Below, piece by piece: positions 1 through 9,274 of a stretch of DNA of 64,000 nucleotides. The stretch is from Aurantiacibacter aquimixticola (GTDB taxonomy: Bacteria; Pseudomonadota; Alphaproteobacteria; Sphingomonadales; Sphingomonadaceae), in contig NZ_RAHX01000001.1 in NCBI RefSeq assembly GCF_003605475.1, positions 1,054,001-1,118,000 of the forward strand, given 5' to 3'. Numbering within the stretch: position 1 is the stretch's first letter; each line of letters opens with the position of its first letter. A program made the position numbers and the translations under genes. A model generated the notes under the pieces. The model saw nothing but the letters and a program-made list of their open reading frames with translations. It did no database searches and was not told the DNA's origin.

Positions 1-237
1 GCGCGCGCCGGGTGGTTCGTCAACGATCTGCATCGCCACGCGGTCAGTTATCTCGGCTATCCGGTCCTGGCCGGTCTTGCGCGGTGGCATCCCATCGTGC
101 GCGCCGACGGTCACACGTCGATTGCGCGATCCTATCGCCCCGCCGAGTGGGATAGCCTGCTTGCAGAGGCCGAAATCACCCAGGCTTCCGTCGAACGCCA
201 CTTCCCGTTCCGGTTATGCGTTTCCCGCATCCGCTGA
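1..237 (+). CDS. C-terminal end of a class I methyltransferase (partial)
   Basis: The reading frame is open from base 1 and ends at TGA 235-237, giving 78 residues of the C-terminus only. The residues WFVNDLHRH followed by an R/D-rich tail resemble the end of SAM-dependent methyltransferases that sit beside FAD oxidoreductases in sphingomonad clusters, often with a type III polyketide synthase. The SAM-binding part lies outside the window, so the substrate cannot be read. The frame overlaps the start of the next gene by 22 bases, suggesting translational coupling. Family assignment is by recall of neighbourhood and tail similarity, so it is moderate. Confidence 0.6.
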   Translation, partial: ARAGWFVNDLHRHAVSYLGYPVLAGLARWHPIVRADGHTSIARSYRPAEWDSLLAEAEITQASVERHFPFRLCVSRIR

Positions 238-1316
238 TCCTCGGCGCAGGCCCGGCCGGATGCGCCGCCGCAATCACGCTCGGCGCCTATGGGCAGGATT
301 GCACGCTGCTGGACCGCAGCGAGCCGGTCGGCGATCCGCTATGCGGCGGCTTCCTGAGCTGGAGAACGGCGGAGCAGCTCGACATGCTCGGCGTGGATAT
401 CCGCAAGCTCGGCGCGCATCCCGTCGAAAAACTCTGGCTGTTCGATGGCGGCCGATCGAGCGAGGTGGCTCTTCCCCATCAGGCTTTCGGCCTCAGTCGC
501 CACGCGCTAGACACCGAGATGCGACGGATGGCCGTGGCGACGGGAGCGCAATTCGTCGTCGATACCGTGCGCGGGCTCGAAAACGGCACAGTGACCGGCG
601 CGCAGGCTGAGTACGAGGCGCCGACACTTTTCCTCGCCACCGGCAAGCATGATGTGCGTGGTGAAAGCCGCCCGCGGCACTCGCCCGACACCACCATCGG
701 TATTCGATTGCGTCTGCCCGCCTCGCCCGCTCGCAATCGCCTGCTGGATGGCGCCATCGAATTGCACCTCTTTCCGGGCGGGTATGTCGGCATCGTCGTG
801 CAGGAAGGCGGATCCGCCAATATCTGCCTCGCCGTGCGCAAATCCGCTCTCACCGAGGTCGGTGGATCGCCCAAGGCCTTGTTCGAGCGCCTTGCCGATG
901 GCAATTCCGCCCTGGCGGAGAGGCTCGGCGATGGCTGGCAGGGCGCGCAGCTCGATACGATCGGCGCGGTGCCCTATGGCTGGATATGTCGCGACACCAG
1001 CCCCGGCGTCTATCGCCTGGGCGATCAGGCGGCGGTGATCCCGTCGCTGGCGGGCGAAGGCAATTCCATCGCCATTGCCAGCGGAATGGCGGCGGCCAGC
1101 GCCTATATCGCGGGACGCAGCGCGCCGGAATACCAGCGCGATTTCGCCGCCCGCGCGCGGCGACCGGTGCGCCTCGCATCGGCTCTGTGGCATGCAGCGG
1201 AAACGCGGATAGGTGCGCGCGCTGCCATCGCGCTCTCCCACCTGTCGCCCGGCATCATCGCGTCTTTCGCGCAAGGTGCAAGGATTCCGCCCGCCCGCTC
1301 CCTTGCACAGGTGTAA
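216..1316 (+). CDS. NAD(P)/FAD-dependent oxidoreductase
   Basis: A 366-residue protein that opens with a Rossmann dinucleotide-binding motif, GAGPAGCAAA, near residues 10-19. A second FAD-contact region (YRLGDQAAVIPSLAGEG, about residue 265) resembles the GD motif of geranylgeranyl-reductase/PHBH-type flavoproteins. It probably reduces or hydroxylates a lipid or polyketide intermediate; the substrate is unknown. ATG 216 was chosen because it sits directly before the Rossmann fold. It overlaps the upstream methyltransferase gene, so the two are likely one operon. Cytoplasmic or membrane-associated; no signal peptide seen. Confidence 0.8.
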   Translation: MRFPHPLILGAGPAGCAAAITLGAYGQDCTLLDRSEPVGDPLCGGFLSWRTAEQLDMLGVDIRKLGAHPVEKLWLFDGGRSSEVALPHQAFGLSRHALDTEMRRMAVATGAQFVVDTVRGLENGTVTGAQAEYEAPTLFLATGKHDVRGESRPRHSPDTTIGIRLRLPASPARNRLLDGAIELHLFPGGYVGIVVQEGGSANICLAVRKSALTEVGGSPKALFERLADGNSALAERLGDGWQGAQLDTIGAVPYGWICRDTSPGVYRLGDQAAVIPSLAGEGNSIAIASGMAAASAYIAGRSAPEYQRDFAARARRPVRLASALWHAAETRIGARAAIALSHLSPGIIASFAQGARIPPARSLAQV

Positions 1317-1375
1317 GGCTCTGCTAGGACGCGCCCAACTCCATTCAAACCAGACGAAAGATACAGGGCAGCCCC

Positions 1376-2602
1376 ATGGCAAAAATTCAGGTCAAGAATC
1401 CGGTCGTCGAACTCGACGGCGACGAAATGACGAAGATCATCTGGCAGTGGATCCGCGAGCGGCTGATTCTGCCCTATCTCGATGTCGACCTGAAATATTA
1501 CGATCTCTCGATCGAAAAGCGTGACGAGACGGACGACCAGATCACCGTCGACGCCGCAAATGCCATCAAGGAACACGGCGTCGGCGTGAAGTGCGCCACG
1601 ATCACTCCCGATGAAGCGCGGGTCGAGGAATTCGACCTCAAGAGCATGTGGCGCTCGCCCAACGGCACGATCCGCAACATCCTCGGCGGTGTCGTCTTCC
1701 GTGAGCCGATCGTGATCGACAACGTCCCGCGCCTGGTGCCCGGCTGGACCGACCCCATCGTCGTCGGCCGCCATGCGTTCGGCGACCAGTACCGCGCCAC
1801 CGACACGCTTATTCCGGGCGCCGGCAAGCTGCGCCTCGTCTTCGAAGGCGCGGATGGCGAGAAGATCGATCTCGACGTGTTCGAATTCGAAAAGCCCGGC
1901 GTCGCCATGGCGATGTACAATCTTGACGAGAGCATTCGCGACTTTGCCCGTGCCAGCTTCAATTACGGCCTCGACCGCGGCTGGCCCGTCTACCTTTCCA
2001 CCAAGAATACCATCCTCAAGAAGTATGACGGCCGCTTCAAGGACCTGTTCCAGGAGATTTTCGACAGCGAATTCAAGGACAAGTTCGAACAAGCCAACAT
2101 CACCTACGAACACCGCCTGATCGACGACATGGTCGCGGCAGCGCTGAAGTGGAGCGGCAAGTTCGTCTGGGCCTGCAAGAATTACGATGGCGACGTGCAG
2201 TCGGATATCGTCGCGCAGGGCTTCGGCTCGCTCGGCCTGATGACCAGCGTGCTGATGACGCCCGACGGCAAGACGGTGGAAGCCGAAGCCGCCCACGGCA
2301 CCGTCACCCGCCACTTTCGCCAGCACGAGCAGGGCAAGGCGACGAGCACCAATCCGATCGCCAGCATCTTCGCGTGGACGCGCGGCCTTATGTATCGCGG
2401 GCGTTTCGACAACACGCCCGACGTGGTCGCTTTCGCCGAAACGCTCGAGCGGGTCTGCATCGAGTGCGTCGAGAACGGCAAAATGACGAAGGATCTCGCG
2501 CTTCTCATCGGCCCGCAGCAGAGCTGGATGACGACCGAGCAGTTCTTCGAAGCCATCGTCGAGGGTCTCGAAGCCGAAATGAGCAAGCAAGGCCTGGGCT
2601 GA
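1376..2602 (+). CDS. icd: NADP-dependent isocitrate dehydrogenase
   Basis: A 408-residue protein beginning [20 protein letters not shown], the characteristic start of the dimeric, eukaryote-like NADP-isocitrate dehydrogenase family (usual length about 400-415). It oxidatively decarboxylates isocitrate to 2-oxoglutarate in the TCA cycle, making NADPH. The substrate-binding segment [12 protein letters not shown] and the metal/cofactor stretch with [11 protein letters not shown] are visible. ATG 1376 follows a 59-base gap after the oxidoreductase and is probably separately transcribed. The next gene starts 21 bases after its stop. Confidence 0.95.
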   Translation: MAKIQVKNPVVELDGDEMTKIIWQWIRERLILPYLDVDLKYYDLSIEKRDETDDQITVDAANAIKEHGVGVKCATITPDEARVEEFDLKSMWRSPNGTIRNILGGVVFREPIVIDNVPRLVPGWTDPIVVGRHAFGDQYRATDTLIPGAGKLRLVFEGADGEKIDLDVFEFEKPGVAMAMYNLDESIRDFARASFNYGLDRGWPVYLSTKNTILKKYDGRFKDLFQEIFDSEFKDKFEQANITYEHRLIDDMVAAALKWSGKFVWACKNYDGDVQSDIVAQGFGSLGLMTSVLMTPDGKTVEAEAAHGTVTRHFRQHEQGKATSTNPIASIFAWTRGLMYRGRFDNTPDVVAFAETLERVCIECVENGKMTKDLALLIGPQQSWMTTEQFFEAIVEGLEAEMSKQGLG

Positions 2603-2622
2603 CAAAGCCTGCCCCGCCTGCC

Positions 2623-4233
2623 ATGAGCAGCAAGGCCCGCCTCGATATCCGTCAGGCTGAGATCGGCGATGTTCGACGCATCGCCGCGCTCGCGAAGCGT
2701 ATCTACGAGGATTTCGTACCCTACACGCAGAGCGAGATCCGCGGGCAGATCAACAATTACCCCGAGGGCTGTTTCGTGGCCGTGCTGGACGACAAGCTCG
2801 TCGGCTACTGCGCCACCATGCGCATCGGCGGGGACAAGGCGCTGCGCCCGCATAGCTGGGACGAGATCACCGGCAATGGTTATGGCTCCCGCCACGATCC
2901 GAAGGGCGACTGGCTCTACGGTTACGAGATGTGCGTCGACCCCAAGGTCCGCGGCACGCGGATCGGGCGGCGTTTATACGAAGAACGTCGCTTCCTGGCC
3001 GAGCAGCTGGAGCTGAAAGGCATCGTTTTCGGCGGCCGCATGCCGAACCTCAAGAAGAGCTGGCGCCGGGTGGAGGGACCGAAGGATTATCTCGACCAGG
3101 TAATCGCCGGGAAGATCCACGATCCCGTCCTGCGCTTCCAGCTCGCCAACGGGTTCGAGCCGATCGGTATTCTCGAAAAATACCTCCCGGAAGACAAGAA
3201 AAGTCGCGGCAATGCCGTGCAGATGGTCTGGCGCAATCCGTGGGTGGACCAGGAAGCAAGCCCGCAGGCCCGCGTGCCGCGCGGGGTCGAGAATGTTCGC
3301 GTCGCCACCTGCCAGATGCAGGCCCGCGCCGTGTCCGACTTCGACGAATTCATGGGCCAGGTCCGCTATTTCGTCGATGTCGCCAGCGATTACGAAGCCG
3401 ACTTCATCCTCTTTCCCGAGCTCTTCACGCTGATGCTGCTGAGCGCGGAGGAAGAGGAACTGTCCCCGCTCGAAAGCATAGAATGCCTGTCCGAATACAC
3501 GCCGCGCATCCGCGAGGCGCTTTCGGAAATGGCGCTGAAATACAACATCAACATCATAGGTGGTTCGCACCCGACGCGCATGGAGGATGGCGACATCCAT
3601 AACGTCGCGATGGTGTGCCTGCGCGACGGATCGATCCACGAGCAGGAGAAGATCCACCCCACGCCCAACGAGGCCTATTGGTGGAACATTCGCGGCGGCG
3701 ATGCGGTGGACGTGATCCAGACCGATTGCGGCCCGATCGGTGTGCTCATCTGCTACGACAGCGAATTCCCCGAACTCGCCCGCCGCCTGGCCGATGAGGG
3801 CGCGCGGATCATCTTCGTGCCATTCTGCACCGACAGCCGCCAGGGCTATATGCGCGTGCGCTATTGCTCGGCGGCGCGCGCGATCGAGAACCAGGTCTAT
3901 GTCGTGATGAGCGGCAATGTCGGCAATCTGCCCAATGTCGCGAACATGGACATTCAGTATGCGCAAAGCTGCATCCTGACGCCGTGCGACTTCCCCTTCG
4001 CACGGGACGGCATTGCGGCCGAAGCCACCGAGAATGTCGAAACGCTGACGATCAGCGACGTGAACCTGGCGGATCTCGCCTGGGCGCGCGCAGAGGGCAC
4101 CGTGCGCAACCTCGCGGATCGTCGCTTCGATCTCTATCGCATCGAGTGGGAACAGCGCGGCGCCGATGGCGGCGAAGCGACCGAACCGAGTGGCCCGCCC
4201 CCGCTGCATCAGCACGGGCCGGGCGGCGGCTAG
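2623..4233 (+). CDS. GNAT acetyltransferase fused to a carbon-nitrogen hydrolase
   Basis: A 536-residue two-domain protein. Residues 1 to about 205 form a GNAT-type N-acetyltransferase (acetyl-CoA loop region VDPKVRGTRIGRRLYE). From about residue 225 a nitrilase-superfamily domain follows, with the expected Glu (FILFPELFT), Lys (EKIHPTPNE) and Cys (GVLICYDSEFPE) triad. Fusions of this kind are known as bifunctional GNAT/carbon-nitrogen hydrolase proteins; the reaction is not established. An open frame continues upstream inside icd, but ATG 2623 lies just after the icd stop and begins the acetyltransferase domain, so it is the likely start. The tail is Gly/Pro/His-rich. Confidence 0.88.
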   Translation: MSSKARLDIRQAEIGDVRRIAALAKRIYEDFVPYTQSEIRGQINNYPEGCFVAVLDDKLVGYCATMRIGGDKALRPHSWDEITGNGYGSRHDPKGDWLYGYEMCVDPKVRGTRIGRRLYEERRFLAEQLELKGIVFGGRMPNLKKSWRRVEGPKDYLDQVIAGKIHDPVLRFQLANGFEPIGILEKYLPEDKKSRGNAVQMVWRNPWVDQEASPQARVPRGVENVRVATCQMQARAVSDFDEFMGQVRYFVDVASDYEADFILFPELFTLMLLSAEEEELSPLESIECLSEYTPRIREALSEMALKYNINIIGGSHPTRMEDGDIHNVAMVCLRDGSIHEQEKIHPTPNEAYWWNIRGGDAVDVIQTDCGPIGVLICYDSEFPELARRLADEGARIIFVPFCTDSRQGYMRVRYCSAARAIENQVYVVMSGNVGNLPNVANMDIQYAQSCILTPCDFPFARDGIAAEATENVETLTISDVNLADLAWARAEGTVRNLADRRFDLYRIEWEQRGADGGEATEPSGPPPLHQHGPGGG

Positions 4234-4247
4234 CGGCTAGCGGCTAG
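4227..4247. repeat. Triple tandem CGGCTAG at a convergent gene junction
   Basis: Three direct copies of the heptamer CGGCTAG span the stop codon of the GNAT/hydrolase gene and reach the stop of the convergent small gene. Because the unit is 7 bases long and contains TAG, it places a stop codon in each of the three forward frames. It may be a slippage product; a function is not implied. Confidence 0.7.
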
Positions 4248-4480
4248 GCCGCGTCGCTTGCCTCGGCGTCGTTGGCGCTGGCTTCGGCGAGGCGTTGTTC
4301 GCGCTTTTCACGCTCGACTTTCTCGCGTTGCTCGGCGACGGAGCGTGCCTTTTCGGCGAGCCCGCGCCAGGTCTTTTCCGCCCGCAATTCGCGATCGCGA
4401 ACATTGTCGAGCTTGGCATTTTTCGCCGCGAGTGCCGCCGCATCGGCGCGTTCGCAGCAGGCTTCGTATGTATCGGCCAT
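4244..4480 (-). CDS. Small charged coiled-coil protein
   Basis: A 78-residue protein rich in Ala, Glu, Lys and Arg, with a long predicted helix (KTWRGLAEKARSVAEQREKVE) consistent with a coiled coil. No signal peptide or membrane segment is seen. A good ribosome-binding site (GGAGAG) lies six bases before ATG 4480. It follows the cold-shock gene, but a strong terminator separates them, so it may be read from its own promoter or by read-through. Function unknown; I recognise it only as the sort of conserved small protein found in this order. Confidence 0.6.
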   Translation of the reverse strand: MADTYEACCERADAAALAAKNAKLDNVRDRELRAEKTWRGLAEKARSVAEQREKVEREKREQRLAEASANDAEASDAA

Positions 4481-4501
4481 GATCTCTCCAGGCGGTGGGA
4501 C

Positions 4502-4536
4502 AAAAACGGGCGCGGAAACCGAAGTCTCCGCGCCCG
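4502..4536 (-). terminator. Rho-independent terminator of the cold-shock gene
   Basis: A 10-bp perfect stem (4507-4516 with 4527-4536, GC-rich) and a 10-base loop are followed, in the minus direction, by five U residues (AAAAA at 4502-4506 on the plus strand). It lies ten bases past the cold-shock stop codon. Confidence 0.85.
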
Positions 4537-4545
4537 CAATTCGTG

Positions 4546-4758
4546 TCAGTCGGCAGCCGAGAGATTGACGGCGCTTTCCTTGCCGTTGCGTCCCTGCTCG
4601 ACTTCGTAATTGAGGCGCTGCTCCTTATCGAGCGTCTGCATGCCCGCCGCCTGCACGGCGGAGATGTGCACGAAGCTGTCGGCAGAGCCGTCATCGGGCT
4701 GGATGAAGCCATAGCCCTTGTCGGCGTTGAAGAATTTTACTGTGCCTGTCTTAGACAT
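4546..4758 (-). CDS. Cold-shock domain protein (CspA family)
   Basis: A 70-residue single cold-shock domain. RNP1 (KGYGFIQPD) and RNP2 (FVHISAV) are both present, so it should bind single-stranded RNA/DNA as an RNA chaperone in the cytoplasm. The frame is open 11 codons further upstream, but MSKTGTVKFF is the family-typical start and has AAGGAA eight bases before it. Length is normal (65-75). The long leader region upstream (4759-5121) is compatible with the leader-based control usual for csp genes, though no specific element could be proven. Confidence 0.93.
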   Translation of the reverse strand: MSKTGTVKFFNADKGYGFIQPDDGSADSFVHISAVQAAGMQTLDKEQRLNYEVEQGRNGKESAVNLSAAD

Positions 4759-5121
4759 AAGGTGTTCCTTTCGAGAACGTATTGTCACCACCGGCGGAAT
4801 TGCCAGCGGGTTGTCGCGTCAAATCGTCCGAAGAAAGGAAGTCGTCGTCTGGTTTACGCCGGGGCCTGAAAGGCAATCGGCGGTCGGCAAATCTCGAAGT
4901 CCGTCGCAAATTTCGACGTCAGCGGGGGTTATATAGGGGGTAGTTAGTGGAATAGCGAGGGGAGAGTTTCGAGGACGATCGCTATCACCTTTTCGCTCCA
5001 ACGTGGAAAGTTTGCCAAGCAGGTCACGCGGGAACGCTCGACGCAGCGACCCTCGCGGCTGAATTGGAAAAGGGTCCGCGCGATTTAGATAACCTAAATT
5101 TCAGATCGCGTAATGGCGAAA
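4759..5121. other. Gap upstream of the cold-shock gene
   Basis: There are 363 bases without a credible gene. It should hold the promoter and leader of the cold-shock gene and the 3' region of the membrane-protein gene at 5122. It is AT-richer than its surroundings. A small inverted repeat (ATTTAG/CTAAAT, 5083-5099) is visible, but no U-tract follows. I see no riboswitch I can name. Confidence 0.5.
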
Positions 5122-5739
5122 TTAAGGTGCAAGTCTAGCTGCAATCTCGTCGTTCGAAACTTCTCTGAAATGGCAAGTCGCTACATCAACCTCAACGCCG
5201 ATAGCTTCGATATTAATACCGCCAAAGCCATTTTCCGCCCGATATGTCATAATCAAAGCGAATTTGCCTTCAGCGTCGACAGGTGATCGCACCGTTTCGA
5301 TATGCTCGAAGGATCTGGGATTACGTAGTCGAGTGCGAACAGCTCGTTCGAGGTCGTTATGAGATCCGTCCCATCCGCTGAGGCAGTGCTCACCGGACTC
5401 AATCGCGACTTTTTCTGCCGCCGCCACTTGCGCTTCATCTAATTGCTCGTCCAGCTTTTGAGCAGCATCTTTCGCGTCTCGCTGTGCAGCGGCAGCTTTG
5501 CCCTCTGGTGTCGCCGCGTAGGCATTGGCATTTACGACCAGCGCGACCATTCCGAAAATCAAGGAAGCCGACCAACGCCACCCTGCGTGCGTCATCAAAC
5601 CTCGACTCTTCAGGGCGCCCCACAAAGGTGGGAAAGTCAAAGCTCCGCTGCCGACAGATAGAACGAGTCCTAAAGACGAACCAACACTGATACCCATGAA
5701 TGCCATTAGCGCAGCAGCGCAGACGACCAGCCAACCCAT
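5122..5739 (-). CDS. Hypothetical membrane protein, AT-richer than neighbours
   Basis: A 205-residue protein with three hydrophobic segments in the first 80 residues (starting MGWLVVCAAALMAFMG), then an Ala/Lys/Asp-rich helix (about 85-115), then a soluble C-terminal region beginning CLSGWDGSH and containing SFEHIETV and YRAENGFGG. That C-terminal pattern recurs in small secreted or membrane proteins of unknown role. ATG 5739 is preferred over upstream TTG 5766 because GAGG precedes it with 7-base spacing. Base composition is lower in GC than the flanking genes, hinting at acquisition. Function unknown. Confidence 0.6.
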   Translation of the reverse strand: MGWLVVCAAALMAFMGISVGSSLGLVLSVGSGALTFPPLWGALKSRGLMTHAGWRWSASLIFGMVALVVNANAYAATPEGKAAAAQRDAKDAAQKLDEQLDEAQVAAAEKVAIESGEHCLSGWDGSHNDLERAVRTRLRNPRSFEHIETVRSPVDAEGKFALIMTYRAENGFGGINIEAIGVEVDVATCHFREVSNDEIAARLAP

Positions 5740-5798
5740 ATCATACCTCAGCCGTTTACTTACCAATGCAGTAGACTGAGCAGGTTAAGAAGCTGATA

Positions 5799-7268
5799 TC
5801 AGGCTGCGAAAATTGGTTTCTTCTGCTGGGTCACCAAGCTCACCCCCCAGATCGCCAACCACGCGGCGACGAAGCCCGGGATAATCTCGTAGACGCCCGG
5901 CCCGCCAAGGAAAGCGCCGTTCCAGCCGAGCGCGATCCACGCCATCACCACCGCCGCGCCCGTCACCAGCCCGGCCACGGCGCCAGCGCCAGTCATGCGC
6001 TTCCATGTCAGTGACAGGATAATGAGCGGGCCGAACGCCGCGCCGAAGCCGGCCCAGGCATTGGCGACCAGCGCCAGAACGCCGCTTTCCGGGTCGCTGG
6101 CGATGACGATGGCGGCCACCGCCACCAGCGCGACGCTCACGCGGCCCACGGTCACCAGTTCGCGCTCGCTCGCCTGCTTCTTCAGGAACAGGTGGTAGAA
6201 ATCCTCGGTCAGCGAGCTGGAGCTTACGAGCAACTGGCTCGAGATGGTCGACATGATCGCCGCCAGCAGCGCCGCCAGCAGGAAGCCGGTGACGAAGGGG
6301 TGGAACAGCGTGTTGGCGAGCAGGATGAAGATCGTCTCGGGATTGTCGAGCGCCAGACCGTTCGCCTCGACATAGGCCCGCCCCGCAAGGCCGACGCCCA
6401 GTGCGCCGACCAGCGCCACGAACATCCAGCTCAGCCCGATGGTGCGCGCCATTGGGATGCCGCCCTCGCGCACCGCCATGAAGCGAACGATGATATGCGG
6501 CTGGCCGAAATAGCCGAGGCCCCACGAGACGAGGCTGAGGAAGCCGATTACGGTGAGGCCATTGGTCCAGTTCAGGAAATCCGGATCGACATTGGCGAGT
6601 GCGCCGTCGAATGTCCCTGAGGGCTGGCCGAACAACACCACCAGCGGCATCAGCACCAGCGCGACCACCATGATGCAGCCCTGCACGAAGTCGGTCAGGC
6701 TGACGGCAAGGAAACCGCCGACCATGGTGTAGGCGAGCACCACCAGCGCGGTGAGCAGCACGCCCGCCATATACGGCGTCATGCCCATCATCTCGCCATC
6801 GAAGAAACTGCTTTCGAACAGCAGGCCGCCGCCGACCAGCCCTGCCGCCGAATAGACGGCGAAGAAGATCACGATGATGATGGCGGAGACGACCCGCAGT
6901 GCGGTCGCCCTGTCGGGAAAGCGATTGGCGAGGAATTGCGGGATGGTGAGCGCGTTGCCGTATTCGACAGTCTGTTTGCGCAGGCGCGGCGCGACGATGA
7001 ACCAGTTGGCGACCGCACCGACGAACAGACCGATACCGATCCACGCCTCTATCAGGCCCGAAGCGTAAAGCGCGCCCGGCAGGCCGAGCAACAGCCAGCC
7101 CGACATGTCGCTGGCCCCGGCGCTGAGCGCGGCGACCGCCGGGTGGAGATTGCGCCCGCCCAGCAAATATCCCTCGCTGTCCTCCGTCGATTTCCTCCAC
7201 GCGAAAAGGCCGATGGCGAGCATCAGGATGAAATAGGCGGCGAGCGCGATGATCGTGGCTGTCTGCAT
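5799..7268 (-). CDS. putP: Sodium/proline symporter (SSS family)
   Basis: A 489-residue membrane protein with about 13 hydrophobic helices. The N-terminal region contains the SSS-family stretch YLLGGRNLHPAVAALSAGAS followed by DMSGWLLLGLPGALYASG, which matches the sodium and proline site region of PutP very closely. It imports proline with sodium. ATG 7268 is chosen because the first helix begins directly after it; in-frame ATGs lie 9 and 18 bases upstream. No adjacent putA is present, so proline use as opposed to another amino acid is inferred from similarity alone. Confidence 0.88.
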   Translation of the reverse strand: MQTATIIALAAYFILMLAIGLFAWRKSTEDSEGYLLGGRNLHPAVAALSAGASDMSGWLLLGLPGALYASGLIEAWIGIGLFVGAVANWFIVAPRLRKQTVEYGNALTIPQFLANRFPDRATALRVVSAIIIVIFFAVYSAAGLVGGGLLFESSFFDGEMMGMTPYMAGVLLTALVVLAYTMVGGFLAVSLTDFVQGCIMVVALVLMPLVVLFGQPSGTFDGALANVDPDFLNWTNGLTVIGFLSLVSWGLGYFGQPHIIVRFMAVREGGIPMARTIGLSWMFVALVGALGVGLAGRAYVEANGLALDNPETIFILLANTLFHPFVTGFLLAALLAAIMSTISSQLLVSSSSLTEDFYHLFLKKQASERELVTVGRVSVALVAVAAIVIASDPESGVLALVANAWAGFGAAFGPLIILSLTWKRMTGAGAVAGLVTGAAVVMAWIALGWNGAFLGGPGVYEIIPGFVAAWLAIWGVSLVTQQKKPIFAA

Positions 7269-7412
7269 GGCGCGCATGCATACCAAGCGTGACCGCGATG
7301 GCTAGGGCGGCGCGTGTGGCTTTTCCCAAGGTGTGACACTTTCCTACAGGCGCGCGAGCGTGCTCGGAAGGCCGAATGGACATCGCCGTTTCACACTTGA
7401 AGATTCCTACGC

Positions 7413-7438
7413 CAGGACACTGTAACACCTGTCACACC
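7413..7438 (-). repeat. 26-bp dispersed motif, copy 1
   Basis: Read on the minus strand this is GGTGTGAC-AGGT-GTTACAGTGTCCTG. The core TGTGAC-AGGT-GTTACA is an imperfect inverted repeat. It differs from the copy at 13203 by one base and from the copy at 47067 by one base. A half-like sequence (GTGTGACA followed by TTTCCTACAGG) lies nearby at 7331-7350. It sits between the divergent symporter and antiporter genes. Confidence 0.8.
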
Positions 7439-7502
7439 CCCTCCCCCGAATCCGCGCAATCATGCGTTGCCGGGCGCCGCTCGCCTCTGGCATAGAGCGC
7501 CT

Positions 7503-9266
7503 ATGCATCACGCTGAGATCTCCCCCCTGATGATGGACGCGCTGGTGATCCTTGGCGCTGCCGGGATCGTCATCCCGCTCTTCGCGCGCTTCCGCGTCAC
7601 CCCGATCATCGGCTTCATCCTCGTCGGTCTGCTGGTGGGCCCCTACGGTCTCGGCCGGATGACCTTCGAGTATGAGTGGCTGAGCTACATCACCATCACC
7701 GACCCTGAGCGGCTGGAGCCCTTTGCCGAGTTCGGCATCGTGCTGCTGCTGTTCGCCATCGGGCTGGAGCTCAGCTTCAACAGGCTTTGGCAATTGCGCA
7801 AACTGGTGTTCGGCCTCGGCGCGCTGGAGCTGCTGGTGATCGGCGCGCTGCTTGCCGCCTTCCTCTCCATGCTGGGCCAGTTCTGGACCGGAGCGCTGGG
7901 TCTCGGCCTCGCCCTCGCCTTCTCCTCGACCGCGCTGGTGCTGCCGATCTCCGGCACCAACACGCCGGTGGGCCGCGCGGCGCTTTCCATGCTGCTGTTC
8001 GAGGACATCATGATCGTCCCGGTCATCTTCCTCCTCGGTGCGCTGGCCCCGAACACCGGTGGCGACGGCTGGAGCGGCCTGCTTGACACGCTGTGGAAAG
8101 GCGGGCTGGTGGTAGCGATCATGATGGTGGCCGGGCGCTTCCTGCTGCCCCGCCTCTTCGCCCAGGCCGCGCGCACCAAGAGCCCGGAGCTGTTCCTCGC
8201 CGCCAGCCTGCTCGTCGTCATCGGGGCGAGCCTCGCAACTGCCATCGTCGGCCTATCGCCAATCGTGGGTGCGCTCATTGCGGGCCTGCTGATTGCGGAA
8301 ACCGAGTATCACACCGAAGTCGAGGGTATCATGGAGCCCTTCAAGGGCCTTGCCCTCGGCGTGTTCCTGATCACCATCGGCATGGGCATCGATATCGAAA
8401 CCATCTGGGACAATCTCTGGATGATCGCCTCAGCCGTAATCGGCGTGCTGACATTGAAGGCTGTCGTCACGGGCGTCCTGCTGCGCCTGATGGGGGCGCG
8501 GCCCGCAACCGCGACAGAGACCGGCATCCTGATGGCCAGTCCGTCCGAAACGTCGCTCATCGTCCTGGCCGCAGCGGCGAGCGCCATGTTGATCCAGCCC
8601 GGCACGGCGCAGTTCTGGCAGATCGTCACTGCTATCGGCCTCACCGTCACGCCGCTGCTGGCGATGCTCGGCAAGCGAGTCGCCCGTTCCGTCGATCCTG
8701 CGCCGACGCTGGACGAGCTGGGCGGCGATGAGAATGCGCCGCGCGTGGTGATCGTCGGCCTGGGCCGGGTCGGCAGGCTGGTCGCGCAGATGCTGCAGAA
8801 GCATGACAGGGCCTATGTCGCGATCGATTCCGATCCCGACCTGATCGAGCAAGCCCGGCGGGAAGGCTATTATGCGGTGTTCGGCAATGCCTTGCGAGAA
8901 GACGCGCTCGACAAGCTGGGATTGGACCGCGCGCCCGCCGTCATCCTGACGATGGACGAGCATGTGCTCGCCCAGCGTATGGTCCGCAAACTGCGCGCCG
9001 CCCATCCCGAATTGCCGATCATCGCCCGCGCGCGCGACAGCTTCCATGCGGCGGAGCTCTATCGCAGCGGTGCGAGCACGGCGGTGCCGGAGACGCTGGA
9101 AAGTTCGCTACAGCTATCGGAAGCGGCGCTGGTCGATATCGGCGTGCCGATGGGCCCGGTGATCGCCTCGATCCACGAGAAACGGGACGAGTTCCGTGAT
9201 CAGATCCGCGAAGAGGGCGCGCTCGAACACAAGCCGAAATTGCGCACGAGCACAGCGGAAAGCTGA
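7503..9266 (+). CDS. CPA2 cation/proton antiporter with RCK domain (Kef/YbaL type)
   Basis: A 587-residue protein. The first 390 residues form about 12 membrane helices of the sodium/proton exchanger fold. Residues from about 410 form a TrkA-N (RCK) nucleotide-binding domain with the motif VVIVGLGRVGRLVAQ and an acidic IDSD at the end of the second strand. It likely exchanges potassium for protons and is gated by nucleotide. ATG 7503 directly precedes the first helix; an open frame 12 codons further up is less likely. It is divergent from putP, with the 26-bp motif between them. Confidence 0.9.
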   Translation: MHHAEISPLMMDALVILGAAGIVIPLFARFRVTPIIGFILVGLLVGPYGLGRMTFEYEWLSYITITDPERLEPFAEFGIVLLLFAIGLELSFNRLWQLRKLVFGLGALELLVIGALLAAFLSMLGQFWTGALGLGLALAFSSTALVLPISGTNTPVGRAALSMLLFEDIMIVPVIFLLGALAPNTGGDGWSGLLDTLWKGGLVVAIMMVAGRFLLPRLFAQAARTKSPELFLAASLLVVIGASLATAIVGLSPIVGALIAGLLIAETEYHTEVEGIMEPFKGLALGVFLITIGMGIDIETIWDNLWMIASAVIGVLTLKAVVTGVLLRLMGARPATATETGILMASPSETSLIVLAAAASAMLIQPGTAQFWQIVTAIGLTVTPLLAMLGKRVARSVDPAPTLDELGGDENAPRVVIVGLGRVGRLVAQMLQKHDRAYVAIDSDPDLIEQARREGYYAVFGNALREDALDKLGLDRAPAVILTMDEHVLAQRMVRKLRAAHPELPIIARARDSFHAAELYRSGASTAVPETLESSLQLSEAALVDIGVPMGPVIASIHEKRDEFRDQIREEGALEHKPKLRTSTAES

Positions 9267-9274
9267 CGCTTCTC

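Noticed and set aside
507..1382. 291-codon minus-strand frame opposite the FAD oxidoreductase
   Set aside because: Shadow frame without family resemblance.
1103..2605. 500-codon minus-strand frame opposite icd
   Set aside because: Antisense shadow of a well-identified gene; no domain or ribosome-binding site.
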